A stretch of DNA of 64,000 nucleotides from Halorubrum trapanicum (GTDB lineage Archaea > Halobacteriota > Halobacteria > Halobacteriales > Haloferacaceae). Numbering within the stretch: position 1 is the stretch's first letter; each line of letters opens with the position of its first letter. The notes under the pieces were generated by a model. The model searched no databases and had not been told where the DNA came from. It saw only the letters and a list, made by a program, of their open reading frames with translations. The stretch is taken from NCBI RefSeq assembly GCF_017873555.1, contig NZ_JAGGKE010000001.1:372001-436000 (forward strand), given 5' to 3'. Shown here piece after piece: positions 35,105-43,414 of this stretch. The position numbers and the translations under genes are program-made.

Positions 35105-35112
35105 TTTATTAA
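35105..35112 (+). promoter_or_regulatory. TATA box of hpt
   Basis: TTTATTAA lies 21-28 bases before the ATG at 35133, implying a leaderless transcript. Confidence 0.65.
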
Positions 35113-35132
35113 TCCGCCCGAGTACCCGCGAC

Positions 35133-35702
35133 ATGGACCAGTTGCGGCAGTCGCTCCTCGACGCGCCGATCATCGAGAAAGGCGAGTACCAGTACTTCGT
35201 CCACCCGATCAGCGACGGCGTCCCCATGCTCGAGCCGGAGCTGCTCCGGGAGATCGTCATCCGGATCATCCGGAAGGCGGAGCTGGAGAACGTCGACAAG
35301 ATCGTCACCCCCGCGGCAATGGGGATCCACATCTCCACCGCGCTCTCTCTGATGACCGACATCCCCCTCGTGGTCATCCGCAAGCGTCAGTACGGTCTCG
35401 ACGGCGAGGTCCCGCTGTTCCAGGAGACCGGCTACTCCGAGTCGGAGATGTACATCAACGACGTCGAGGAGGGCGACCGCGTGCTCGTGCTCGACGACGT
35501 GCTCTCGACGGGCGGCACGATGAAGGCCATCCTCGACGCGCTCACCGACGAAGTCGGCGCGGAGGTCGTCGACGTCGTCGCCGTGATCAAGAAGGCCGGT
35601 CCCAACGAGCTGGACGACACCGACTACAACGTGAAGACGCTGATCAACGTCACCGTCGAGGACGGCGAGGTCGTGGTCGTCGACGCCCAGGGCGACGAAT
35701 AG
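35133..35702 (+). CDS. hpt: Hypoxanthine/guanine phosphoribosyltransferase-like protein
   Basis: The 189-residue type I phosphoribosyltransferase has the PRPP loop [13 protein letters not shown] near residue 120 and an N-terminal segment ([25 protein letters not shown]) typical of the archaeal HGPRTase-like family. It salvages hypoxanthine and guanine to IMP and GMP, although some haloarchaeal members use adenine. It stands alone between two inverted copies of the ~280-bp repeat. The start at 35133 gives the family N-terminus and a correct TATA spacing. Confidence 0.9.
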   Translation: MDQLRQSLLDAPIIEKGEYQYFVHPISDGVPMLEPELLREIVIRIIRKAELENVDKIVTPAAMGIHISTALSLMTDIPLVVIRKRQYGLDGEVPLFQETGYSESEMYINDVEEGDRVLVLDDVLSTGGTMKAILDALTDEVGAEVVDVVAVIKKAGPNELDDTDYNVKTLINVTVEDGEVVVVDAQGDE

Positions 35703-35780
35703 GTCGTTAACTACAGATCCGCGGGGAATTCTGCGAAAGTTCCACTCGCACCTCTATTCGTAGTCGACGACGGACCGGCG

Positions 35781-36050
35781 CTGGACACTTCCAAAGCCCC
35801 AGTCGCGAGGACTCGGTGCGCTCGCTGCGGTCCTCGTCACTCGTTTCACTCGTTCCTGCGGTCCTTGCGTCGCGCGCCTTCGCCCTCGCGACTGCCCCTT
35901 TGAGTCCCACCCCGCAAGCGACCGCACCTCACGCCTCCCCAGCCTCGCGGTTCGCTCCGGGCTCCCTTCGGTCGCCCGTCGCTCACCGCGTCCCTCGCAC
36001 GCGCTCCTCGCGCCCAAAGGGCGCTCGGAGGCGCGCGCCACCGCAACAGA
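35781..36050 (+). repeat. ~280-bp structured repeat, copy C
   Basis: Copy C has the same direction as copy A. The first stem is AGTCGCGAGG (35801-35810) with CCTCGCGACT (35884-35893): two base pairs differ from copies A and B, and in both cases the partner base has changed so that pairing is kept. The small hairpin is GCGCCC/GGGCGC (36010-36015, 36019-36024). A TATA-like CTATT lies 37 bases before the CCAAAGCCCC core. Confidence 0.75.
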
Positions 36051-36071
36051 TCCGAGTCGGCCGGGATTTGT

Positions 36072-36848
36072 CTACTCGAACTCCGGCTCGCGCTTCTCGA
36101 AGAACGCCGCCATCCCCTCGCGCTGGTCGTGCGTGCCGAACAGGCCGGCCCACGCCCGCCGCTCTAAGGCGAGCCCGGTCGCCGACGATCCGTCGCCGGC
36201 CGCGTTCAGCGCCTCCTTCGCGGCCCGCAGCGCGGTCGCGGGCTTCGCGGCCAGCTCTCCCGCCAGCTCGTCGATCCGCTCGTCGAACGCGTCGTCGGCG
36301 ACGACCTCGCCGACGAAGCCGACCTCGGCGGCCTCGGCCGCGTCGATCCGCTCGCCGAGGAAGATCAGCCGGCGGGCGACCTCGTCGCCGACCAGCGCGG
36401 GAAGTCGCTGCGTGCCGCCCCAGCCCGGGATGATCCCGAGGTCGATCTCCGTCTGTCCGAGGACCGCGCTCTCGGCCGCGACCCGCAGGTCGCAGGCGAG
36501 CGCCAGTTCGCAGCCGTCGCCGAACGCGTAGCCGTCGACCGCGGCGATAGTCGGCGCGGGGAACGTCTCGATCGCGTCCGCGACGCGGTGGCCGAGCTCG
36601 GCGTACGCCTGCGCCTCGGGCGTCGACAGGTCGACCATGTGCGAGATGTCAGCGCCCGCGACGAACGCCTCGTCGCCCGCGCCGGCGAGGACGAGGACGC
36701 GCGCGTCGCGGTCGGCCGCCTCGTCGAGCGCGTCCTCGATCGCTTCGAGCGTCTCGACGGTGAGCGCGTTGAGCTGTTCCGGTCGGTCGACGGTGATCGT
36801 CGCCACGCCGCGGTCGTCGACGTCGAAGGCGATGGTGTCCCGACTCAT
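36072..36848 (-). CDS. Enoyl-CoA hydratase/isomerase family protein
   Basis: The 258-residue crotonase has the oxyanion-hole segments EAFVAGADIS and AAVDGYAFGDGCELALACD, and both candidate catalytic glutamates (in GCELAL and TEIDLGIIPGWGGTQRLP). It hydrates trans-2-enoyl-CoA in fatty-acid or branched-chain amino-acid breakdown; the exact acyl chain cannot be read from sequence. It stands alone and ends 22 bases from repeat copy C. Confidence 0.92.
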   Translation of the reverse strand: MSRDTIAFDVDDRGVATITVDRPEQLNALTVETLEAIEDALDEAADRDARVLVLAGAGDEAFVAGADISHMVDLSTPEAQAYAELGHRVADAIETFPAPTIAAVDGYAFGDGCELALACDLRVAAESAVLGQTEIDLGIIPGWGGTQRLPALVGDEVARRLIFLGERIDAAEAAEVGFVGEVVADDAFDERIDELAGELAAKPATALRAAKEALNAAGDGSSATGLALERRAWAGLFGTHDQREGMAAFFEKREPEFE

Positions 36849-36939
36849 ACGCGGTCCGTCACGGGGGGGCGTGAAAACGGTTCGGCAGGCGGGTCCGGCG
36901 GGCCAGAAACGTCGTCGACGGCCGGCCGCGGTGCGCCCG

Positions 36940-37161
36940 TCAAACCTCTTCGCGGCTGTCGATCCCCGTGTAGATGAACCACGCCGTCGTGTACACGCCG
37001 ACGAACAGCAGGTAGCCGACGATCAGCCCTCCGAGCTGTCGGCTCGCGAGCCCGTCGGGGAGCGTCCGCGAGAGGATCCCGAGGGCGAGGGCGAAGACGA
37101 CGAGCGAGAACAGCCCGGAGAGGGCGTACACGCCGAGGTCCGAGGTGAGGCGGTCGCGCAC
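36940..37161 (-). CDS. Small two-segment membrane protein
   Basis: The 73-residue protein starts with GTG and has two hydrophobic helices (about 10-31 and 43-64) with RTLPDGLASRQLGG between them. The function is unknown. It is divergent from htrA, and its coding signal (acidic/hydrophobic composition, G/C third positions) is good despite the size. Confidence 0.7.
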   Translation of the reverse strand: MRDRLTSDLGVYALSGLFSLVVFALALGILSRTLPDGLASRQLGGLIVGYLLFVGVYTTAWFIYTGIDSREEV

Positions 37162-37294
37162 GCCCCCACAAACGAGGCCGAGTTACATACCCCCATCGGT
37201 CGCGCGCCGAATCGCGGGATGGCGGGCGCGAGACCGGTCTCGGTCGGAGACGGGCGCCCGATCGCTTAATCGGACGCGACGCCTATCGGGCGAC

Positions 37295-38434
37295 ATGGAG
37301 CGCACCCGACGCGAGGTCCTCGGCTCGGGCGCGGCGCTCGCGGCTGTCGCCGCGGCCGGCTGTCTCGACGCGATCGGCGGCACCGACGGCGAAACGGCAA
37401 ACGACGCGGCGGGAGCGGTCCCCCAGACCGACCCGCCAGTCGACGACCCGGCGAGCGGCTCCGGCTACGACGCGGTGTACGACGCGGTCGCCCCCTCCGT
37501 CGCCCGCGTCCAGACGTACGTCGAGAGCCGCGAGACGATTTTCGGTCCCGGCGAGGGGGGCGAGGCCGGACAGGGGTCCGGCTTCCTGTACGACGACCGC
37601 CGCCTCGTCACGAACGACCACGTCATCGGGGACCCGGACACGATCCGGGTACAGGGGGCCGACGAGCGCTGGGTGAACGCGACGGTCGTTGGGCGCGACC
37701 CCTACAGCGACCTCGCCGTCGTCGAACTGGACGGCGACCTCCCCGGCGACCCGCTCCCGGTGGCGAGCGAGCTGCCCGACATCGGCTCGGAGGTGCTCGT
37801 CGTCGGCGCGCCCCTCGGGCTGGAGGGGTCCGCGACGCAGGGGATCGTCAGCGGCCGGAACCGGACGATTCCCGCCTCGTCGACCGCGGCGGGGCGGTAC
37901 TCGATCGCCGACGCGATCCAGACGGACGCCGCGTTGAACCCCGGCAACAGCGGCGGACCGATCGTCACCCTCGACGGCACCGTCGTCGCCGTCGCGACCG
38001 CGACGCAGGGGGAGAACCTCGGCTTCGGCGTCTCCGCGCGGCTCGTCAACGAGGTCGTCCCGGAGCTGATCGCGTCCGGAAGCTACGACCACTCGTACAT
38101 GGGCGTGAGCGTGCTGGAGGTCGACCCGCTGATCGCGGCCGGCAACGACCTCCCGGAGGCGCGCGGCGTGTACGTCCGCGGCGTGGTCGACGGCGGCCCG
38201 GCCGACGGCGTCCTCCGCGGCGCAACCGGCGAGACGACGGTCGAGGGCGCGAGCGTCCCGACCGGCGGCGACGCCATCGTCTCGCTCGACGACACGGAGG
38301 TGGCCGAGAGCGCCGACCTCTCGCAGTTCCTCGCGCTGGAGGCGCGTCCCGGCGACACCGTCTCCGTGGGCGTCGTTCGCGACGGAGACGAGCGGACCGT
38401 CGAGGTGACCCTCGGGGAGCGACCCGACCCGTGA
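37295..38434 (+). CDS. HtrA/DegP-like serine protease, Tat lipoprotein
   Basis: The 379-residue protein starts MERTRREVLGSGAALAAVAAAGC, a twin-arginine signal with lipobox, so it acts on the outer face of the membrane. The trypsin-like domain has the triad His109 (TNDHVIG), Asp in PYSDLAVVEL and Ser219 (NPGNSGGPI). A PDZ domain follows (about 270-375, DAIVSLDDTEV). The role is degradation or refolding of damaged exported proteins. The ATG at 37295 is fixed by the signal peptide. Confidence 0.93.
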   Translation: MERTRREVLGSGAALAAVAAAGCLDAIGGTDGETANDAAGAVPQTDPPVDDPASGSGYDAVYDAVAPSVARVQTYVESRETIFGPGEGGEAGQGSGFLYDDRRLVTNDHVIGDPDTIRVQGADERWVNATVVGRDPYSDLAVVELDGDLPGDPLPVASELPDIGSEVLVVGAPLGLEGSATQGIVSGRNRTIPASSTAAGRYSIADAIQTDAALNPGNSGGPIVTLDGTVVAVATATQGENLGFGVSARLVNEVVPELIASGSYDHSYMGVSVLEVDPLIAAGNDLPEARGVYVRGVVDGGPADGVLRGATGETTVEGASVPTGGDAIVSLDDTEVAESADLSQFLALEARPGDTVSVGVVRDGDERTVEVTLGERPDP

Positions 38435-38484
38435 GACCGCGCCGGCGGTCGCCGGCCGCGGCACCGTTGCGCGGATTGCAACCC

Positions 38485-38490
38485 CTATAA
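38485..38490 (+). promoter_or_regulatory. TATA box of aroC
   Basis: CTATAA lies 23-28 bases before the ATG at 38513, so the aroC transcript should be leaderless. Confidence 0.6.
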
Positions 38491-38512
38491 GCCCCCGGCC
38501 ACACGTGCGGGT

Positions 38513-39700
38513 ATGAACGGGAACCGGTTCGGCCGACTCTTCCAGCTGACGACCTACGGCGAGAGCCACGGCGACGCGATGGGCGTCACCGTCTCCGGCG
38601 TCCCCGCGGGCGTCGAGCTCGACGAGGAGGCGATCCAGGCGCAGCTCGACCGGCGCAAGCCGGGGCAGTCGATGATCACGACCTCGCGGGGCGAGCCGGA
38701 CGAGGTCGTCGTCAACTCCGGCGTCCAGGACGGCTACACCACCGGCACGCCGATCGGCATGGTGATCCAGAACAAGGACGCCCGGTCGGGCAAGTACGAG
38801 CCGTACGTCACCGCGCCGCGCCCCTCGCACGGCGACTACACCTACTCCGCGAAGTTCGGCACGCGCAACTGGGGCGGCGGCGGGCGCTCCTCGGCGCGCG
38901 AGACCGTCAACTGGGTCGCGGCCGGCGCGGTCGCCGAGCAGGTGCTCGCCGCCTCCGACCACGACGTGGCGATCAAAGCCCACGTGAACCGGATCGGCGA
39001 CGTCAAGGCCGACGCGGTGAGCTTCGACCAGCTGCTCGACCGAAGCGAGGAGAACGACGTGCGCTGCGCCGACCCGGACGCGGCCGCCGAGATGCAGGAG
39101 CTGATCGAGGAGTACCAAGAGGCGGGCGACTCCATCGGCGGCTCGATCTACTTCGAGTGTCGGGGCGTTCCGCGCGGACTCGGCGCGCCGCGCTTCGACG
39201 GCTTCCCGAGCCGGCTCGGGCAGGCGATGTTCTCGATCCCCGCGACGACGGGCGTCGAGTTCGGGCTGGGGAAGGACGCGGTCGACGTGACGGGCAGCGA
39301 GCGCAACGAGGACTGGACGTTCGACGACGGCGAGTCGTTCGACCACGTCGAGAGCGAGGCGGGCGACCCCGTCCCCGTCGGCAACGATCACGGCGGGCTT
39401 CAGGGCGGGATCACGACCGGCGAGCCGATCTACGGCGAGGCGACGTGGCACGCCCCCACGTCGATCCCGAAGAAGCAGCGCTCCGCCGACTGGGAGACGG
39501 GCGAGGAGAAGGAGATCCAAGTCGTCGGCCGCCACGACCCCGTCCTCCCGCCGCGGGCCGTCCCCGTCGTCGAGGCGATGCTCTACTGTACCGTCCTGGA
39601 CTTCATGCTGCTCGCCGGCCGGATCAACCCCGACCGCGTGGACGGGAATCCGGGCCAGTACGACACCGAGTACCATCCGAGCAGCCCGGAGAACGAGTAG
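38513..39700 (+). CDS. aroC: Chorismate synthase
   Basis: The enzyme converts EPSP to chorismate, the last shared step to aromatic amino acids, using reduced FMN. The 395-residue protein has the family patterns TYGESHGDAMGVTVSGVPAG (residues 14-33), RPSHGDYTYSAKFGTRNWGGGGRSSARET (cited by its ends RPSHGDYTY and GGGGRSSARET) and NDHGGLQGGITTGEPIY. Both conserved His residues (in ESHGD and RPSHGD) are present. No other aro gene is adjacent. Confidence 0.97.
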   Translation: MNGNRFGRLFQLTTYGESHGDAMGVTVSGVPAGVELDEEAIQAQLDRRKPGQSMITTSRGEPDEVVVNSGVQDGYTTGTPIGMVIQNKDARSGKYEPYVTAPRPSHGDYTYSAKFGTRNWGGGGRSSARETVNWVAAGAVAEQVLAASDHDVAIKAHVNRIGDVKADAVSFDQLLDRSEENDVRCADPDAAAEMQELIEEYQEAGDSIGGSIYFECRGVPRGLGAPRFDGFPSRLGQAMFSIPATTGVEFGLGKDAVDVTGSERNEDWTFDDGESFDHVESEAGDPVPVGNDHGGLQGGITTGEPIYGEATWHAPTSIPKKQRSADWETGEEKEIQVVGRHDPVLPPRAVPVVEAMLYCTVLDFMLLAGRINPDRVDGNPGQYDTEYHPSSPENE

Positions 39701-39780
39701 CGGGGGACGCTGGTTCGGCGCGGTTTTTCGCGGTGGCAACGGATTCGAGAGCCGACGAGTCGTTGACTCGCCCACAAATT

Positions 39781-39799
39781 TATTACAGAATATTACAGA
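39781..39799 (+). promoter_or_regulatory. Direct repeat in the promoter of the HTH/MazF-like pair
   Basis: TATTACAGA occurs at 39781-39789 and 39791-39799 (period 10), immediately before the start codon region and overlapping the likely TATA/TSS zone (ATTTATTAC just upstream). One-turn spacing on the same face suits binding of the HTH partner for autoregulation. Confidence 0.55.
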
Positions 39800-39808
39800 C
39801 TATGGCAC

Positions 39809-40132
39809 ATGCCGATCGGTATCGACGCGTTCGACGACGAACCGGAGGCGGCACTCGACGTGGCCCCCGGGACCCAACCGTATCGGGTCCTCGCGTTCCT
39901 CGCCGGGCACGACGACCAAGCGTTCACACAAACCGAGATACACGAGGAGACAGGAATCAAGCGCGGGAGCGTCGGTGCCGTCTTATCGCGACTCGCGGAC
40001 CGCGGACTCGTCCGCCATCGGGGTCGGTACTGGGCGATCGCCGAGGACGAGCGGCTCGCGTCGTTCGCCGCGCAGCGGGCGGCGAGTTCGGCGTCGACGA
40101 CGGACGATTACTACGGCGAGGACGAAGCGTGA
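39809..40132 (+). CDS. MarR-like HTH protein, probable antitoxin/autoregulator
   Basis: The 107-residue protein has a winged helix at about 25-85 (YRVLAFLAGHDDQAFTQTE, then GIKRGSVGAVLSRLADRGLV, RYWAIAEDE). Its stop overlaps the GTG start of the next gene (GTGA), a tight two-gene operon. Its promoter holds a 10-bp-period direct repeat. Together these suggest an antitoxin that represses its own operon. Another ATG seven bases upstream is in a different frame. Confidence 0.8.
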   Translation: MPIGIDAFDDEPEAALDVAPGTQPYRVLAFLAGHDDQAFTQTEIHEETGIKRGSVGAVLSRLADRGLVRHRGRYWAIAEDERLASFAAQRAASSASTTDDYYGEDEA

Positions 40133-40458
40133 CCGAGGAACGCGGGGCGGTGGTCAAGGGGCCGGATCTGTTCGCGGACAACGAGTTCCGGCCGTACGTC
40201 CGGATTAACGACGACACGCACCCGTTCGCCGACGAGGAGGCCGTCTACGTCACCGCGACGACGACGCGCCGCTCGGCCGCGATCCCGCTCACAGAGGAGG
40301 ACTTCGCCGACGGTGGTCTCCCGCGCGAGACGTACGTCAACCCGTGGACCGTCGTGACGATACGGCACGCGGACATTTACGGCGAGGAGGGACGGCTCAT
40401 CGAGGAGACGACGGAGGCGATCGCGAGGGCGACGGCGGGGTATCTGGGGGTTCGCTGA
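40129..40458 (+). CDS. MazF/PemK-like protein, probable toxin
   Basis: The 109-residue protein starts with GTG. Its sequence VKGPDLFADNEFRPYVRINDD, then YVTATTTRRSAAIPLTEEDF and ETYVNPWTVVTIRHADI has the order of strands and the small SH3-like size of MazF/PemK mRNA interferases (P-x-V near the start, T-x-x-x-R, then S-x-v-x-p strands). The match is by pattern, not by a search. The overlap with an HTH gene supports a toxin-antitoxin pair. Confidence 0.65.
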   Translation: MTEERGAVVKGPDLFADNEFRPYVRINDDTHPFADEEAVYVTATTTRRSAAIPLTEEDFADGGLPRETYVNPWTVVTIRHADIYGEEGRLIEETTEAIARATAGYLGVR

Positions 40459-40492
40459 GTGCGTAAGGGTCGGAAGATAGCGGTTTGGGTCC

Positions 40493-40702
40493 TCACTCCC
40501 CCGGCGTCCACTCGCAGGCGTTCCCCGCGGTGAGGTCGTTCTCGTCGACGTGCGCCGAGAGGCACGCGTAGTTACAGAAGTACCTCGGCGAGCCGCAGCC
40601 GTCGTCGCAGTCGCGCACGCAGATCGGGTCGTGATCGAAGATCCGCGAGCCGCAGTACGCGCAGGACTCGTCGGCGTCGGGCGTCGACACGGTCGTGGAC
40701 AT
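40493..40702 (-). CDS. Small zinc-finger protein, 69 residues
   Basis: The protein has CAYCGSRIFDHDPICV, then DDGCGSPRYFCNYACLSAHV. The Cys pairs (CAYC, CNYAC) and extra Cys/His make one or two zinc sites, with a motif like that of haloarchaeal DUF7576-type small proteins. The role is unknown. It lies between the MazF-like gene and the ZIP transporter. Confidence 0.78.
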   Translation of the reverse strand: MSTTVSTPDADESCAYCGSRIFDHDPICVRDCDDGCGSPRYFCNYACLSAHVDENDLTAGNACEWTPGE

Positions 40703-40753
40703 GGGCGGAGACAGGGCGTACCGCCTTGAAAAGGCGTCGCGCGTCCGTGCGAC

Positions 40754-41644
40754 TCACACCACGACGACGGCGTCGACGACGACGAGCAACACGAAGCCGA
40801 CGAGGAAGGCGCCGGTCGCGGCGTCGGCGTGTCCGTGCCCGTGCGAGGAGGGGATCAGCTCCCGGAAGACGACCGCGAGCATCGCGCCGGCCGCGAACCC
40901 GGACGACACCGGGAACAGCCCGGCGCTCAGTCCGACGAGCGAGTAGCCGAAGACGGACGCGACGACCTGCGGGACGACCCCCGAGAGAGTGGTGTACCAG
41001 ACCACTCGGAGGTTCGGCATCCCCGTCTCGGCCATCGGCACCGCGAAGGCGAAGCCGTCCGGAACGTTCTGGAGACCGATGACGATCGCGAGCAGCAGCG
41101 CCACCTCCTCTAACCCGGACGCGAACGCGACGCCGATCGCCAGCCCCTCCGGCGCGTTGTGGAGGGTGATCGCCCCGCCGATGAGCAGCGCCTTCCGGAG
41201 CGACGACTCGCGCTCGGCGAGGAGTCCGGCGTCGTCCGCTGCCGTCCCGGCGCCGGCGTCGCTTTCATCGCTTCGGCCGGTCGCTTCGGCGACCGGATCC
41301 GCTGCCGGGGTCTCCATCACGGCCACGTCGTCGTCGGTCGCGCCCCCCTCCGCGAACCACTCTCGGTACTCCGCGTGGAGGTGCGGGATGAGGTAGTTCC
41401 CGCCGAGCAGCGCGAAGCCGCCGAGGAGCACCCCGGCCATCACCGCGCGGAGCGTCCCCTCCTCCATGCCGGGGATCACGAGACCGAACACGCTGGCGGC
41501 GACCATCAGCCCGGCCGCCAGCCCGAGGGCGGCGTCGTAGACGCGGTGAGTCACGCGGTTCCGGAAGAACACCGGGAGCGCTCCGAGACCGGTCGCCAGT
41601 CCCGCGACACCTGTCACGCCGAGGACCGTCGCGAGCGTCGTCAT
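40754..41644 (-). CDS. ZIP family metal transporter
   Basis: The 296-residue protein has about eight membrane segments. Helix 4 carries ITLHNAPEGLAIG and helix 5 IGLQNVPDGFAFAVP, the paired metal-binding motifs of the ZIP family (zinc, iron or manganese uptake). An acidic loop between helices 3 and 4 (residues about 105-160) contains only a few His. A HGHGHAD stretch lies before the last helix. The ATG at 41644 begins a clean first membrane helix. Confidence 0.93.
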   Translation of the reverse strand: MTTLATVLGVTGVAGLATGLGALPVFFRNRVTHRVYDAALGLAAGLMVAASVFGLVIPGMEEGTLRAVMAGVLLGGFALLGGNYLIPHLHAEYREWFAEGGATDDDVAVMETPAADPVAEATGRSDESDAGAGTAADDAGLLAERESSLRKALLIGGAITLHNAPEGLAIGVAFASGLEEVALLLAIVIGLQNVPDGFAFAVPMAETGMPNLRVVWYTTLSGVVPQVVASVFGYSLVGLSAGLFPVSSGFAAGAMLAVVFRELIPSSHGHGHADAATGAFLVGFVLLVVVDAVVVV

Positions 41645-41751
41645 GCGTTTCGCAACCGCACACGGATTGATAAAGGGCCGGGGGCGGACGCCGGGGCGAC
41701 GGACACCGGGCCGGCGGCCGTCGGAGCGGCGGCCGTCGCCGGGGATCGCGA

Positions 41752-42309
41752 TCAGCGGACCGCCACGCGCCGGAGGTCGCGGCCGTAGGCGGCGAGACCG
41801 ACGACGAGGGTCGCGACCGCGCTCACCGGGAGGACCGAGAGCCAGCCGGCGGTCGCCCCGACGCCGAAGCGCACCCCCAGTCCCGCGGCGACCCACAGCG
41901 TCGCGGCCGCGGCGAGGACGAGCAGTCCGCCCGTCACCCGCCGGTCCTCTCGCCCGAGCGCGACCCCGCCCGTGGCGCTACCGGCCGCGAGCAGGTGGAA
42001 GCCGACCGCGAGCGGCCACGCCCGGATCGACGGCGGGAGCGTCGCGAACGGGCGCGGCTGGTCGAGGAAATACGCCCACACCGGGTAGCCGCCGACGCCG
42101 CCCCCGTCGGCGCCGAGCGTCACGAACCCCCAGAGGCTCACCAGCGTCGGGGCGTCGTCGCCGCCCGGAACGACCACCATCGGGACCGCGAGCAGGCCGA
42201 CGACGAGGAGCCACTCGACGCGCCCGCTGGTCGACGGACTCTCCGGTCCCGACCCGGATCGCGACGCCGACTCCGCGGCCGACCGCGAACCGCCGCCCGG
42301 TCTCACCAT
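41752..42309 (-). CDS. Haloarchaeal membrane protein (TIGR04206-like)
   Basis: The 185-residue protein has a disordered N-terminal tail of about 30 residues, then five hydrophobic segments, with YPVWAYFLDQPRPFATLPPSIRAWP between helices 1 and 2 (motif YFLDQPRP...LPPSIRAWP). I associate this pattern with the haloarchaeal family TIGR04206, which has no known function. It is divergent from the next membrane-protein gene. Confidence 0.7.
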   Translation of the reverse strand: MVRPGGGSRSAAESASRSGSGPESPSTSGRVEWLLVVGLLAVPMVVVPGGDDAPTLVSLWGFVTLGADGGGVGGYPVWAYFLDQPRPFATLPPSIRAWPLAVGFHLLAAGSATGGVALGREDRRVTGGLLVLAAAATLWVAAGLGVRFGVGATAGWLSVLPVSAVATLVVGLAAYGRDLRRVAVR

Positions 42310-42429
42310 ACGAGCGGTTCGACCCTCGGAAGTAAGTATGGTCGGAAAACGCGGCCGAGGTCAGCCGCGACGGCGAGCGTCGCCGCGGCGTCGAGAGATT
42401 TTAAGCGTTCCCCGCGAGAACGACCGCCC

Positions 42430-43281
42430 ATGCCAGCCCTCCGCTCGATCCGACCCGCGGTCGGTGCCGTCGCGAAGAACCCCGTTCTCGTCGGGGTCTC
42501 GGCGCTGTTCGCGCTCGCACAGCTCCCCGATCTCCTCGTGGGACCGGCCGCCAGCCCGGAGCTCTCGGCGGCGGTGTCGGCGCTGACGTTCGGGATCCTG
42601 CTCCTCGTCGCCCCCTTCTTCCAGGGCGGCCTGCTCGCGATGGCGGACGAGGCGCTCGACCGGAAGACGGGCCTCGCGACGCTCGTCTCGGCGGGGAAGG
42701 AACACTACCTGCCGCTGCTCGTCGCGTACCTCGCGGTCCTCGGCGTGAGCCTCGCGTTCGGCTTCCTCGCCTTCGTCGGCGTGCTCCTCGGGGTCGCCGG
42801 CAACCTCCTCAGCGAGCCGTCCGGATTCCTCGTCGTCCCCGCCGAGGACGTGACGCTCGTCGCGGTGCTCGCGATCATCGCCGTCGGGCTGTTCGGCGCG
42901 TACCTGCTCGTCACGTTCCTGATCCAGTTTTACGCGCACGCCGTCGTCGTCGACGACGCCGAACTCGTCGCCGCGTTCCGCCGCAGCGTCCGAGTCGTGC
43001 GATCGAACCTCGGCGTCACCCTCCTGTACACGGTTCTCCTGACCGCCGGCGCCTCCGCGTTCGGTCTCCTCGTCGCCGTCGCGTCGCTGTCGCTCGCACC
43101 GGCGCCGGCGATCGAAAACGCCCCGGCGTGGGTCCCGACCGTCGAGGTCGGCACGGGGGGAGCCGTCGGCGTCGGGGTCGCGGTGGTGGTCGTTACCGGC
43201 GTCCTCGGCGCGCTGTGGGCGACCTACTCCGTGGCGTTCTACCGCGCGCTCTCGGATCGGACCCCCGCTGCGGGGCGGTAG
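42430..43281 (+). CDS. Membrane protein, DUF7847-like
   Basis: The 283-residue protein has about six membrane segments. It starts MPALRSIRPAVGAVAKNPVLV, typical of haloarchaeal integral proteins of the glycerophosphoryl-diester-type membrane family (DUF7847), and includes FYAHAVVVDDAELVAAFRRSV. No enzyme motif is seen. It precedes the HtpX-like protease by 133 bases. Confidence 0.72.
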   Translation: MPALRSIRPAVGAVAKNPVLVGVSALFALAQLPDLLVGPAASPELSAAVSALTFGILLLVAPFFQGGLLAMADEALDRKTGLATLVSAGKEHYLPLLVAYLAVLGVSLAFGFLAFVGVLLGVAGNLLSEPSGFLVVPAEDVTLVAVLAIIAVGLFGAYLLVTFLIQFYAHAVVVDDAELVAAFRRSVRVVRSNLGVTLLYTVLLTAGASAFGLLVAVASLSLAPAPAIENAPAWVPTVEVGTGGAVGVGVAVVVVTGVLGALWATYSVAFYRALSDRTPAAGR

Positions 43282-43414
43282 GCGTGACTCACCGGTGTCC
43301 GAACCGCGGGTCGAACCACCTGACCCGGACGGGCGCCGGACTCCTCCGGCCGCGGCGTTCGACGCGGACCGAGGGCATTTAACCGCCGGGGGCGAACCGG
43401 TCGATCGACATCCG

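Noticed and set aside
39716-39730. Terminator hairpin after aroC (GCGCGGTTTTTCGCGG)
   Set aside because: The stem is only four CG pairs around the T run, which is expected by chance here. At most the T5 tract may aid termination.
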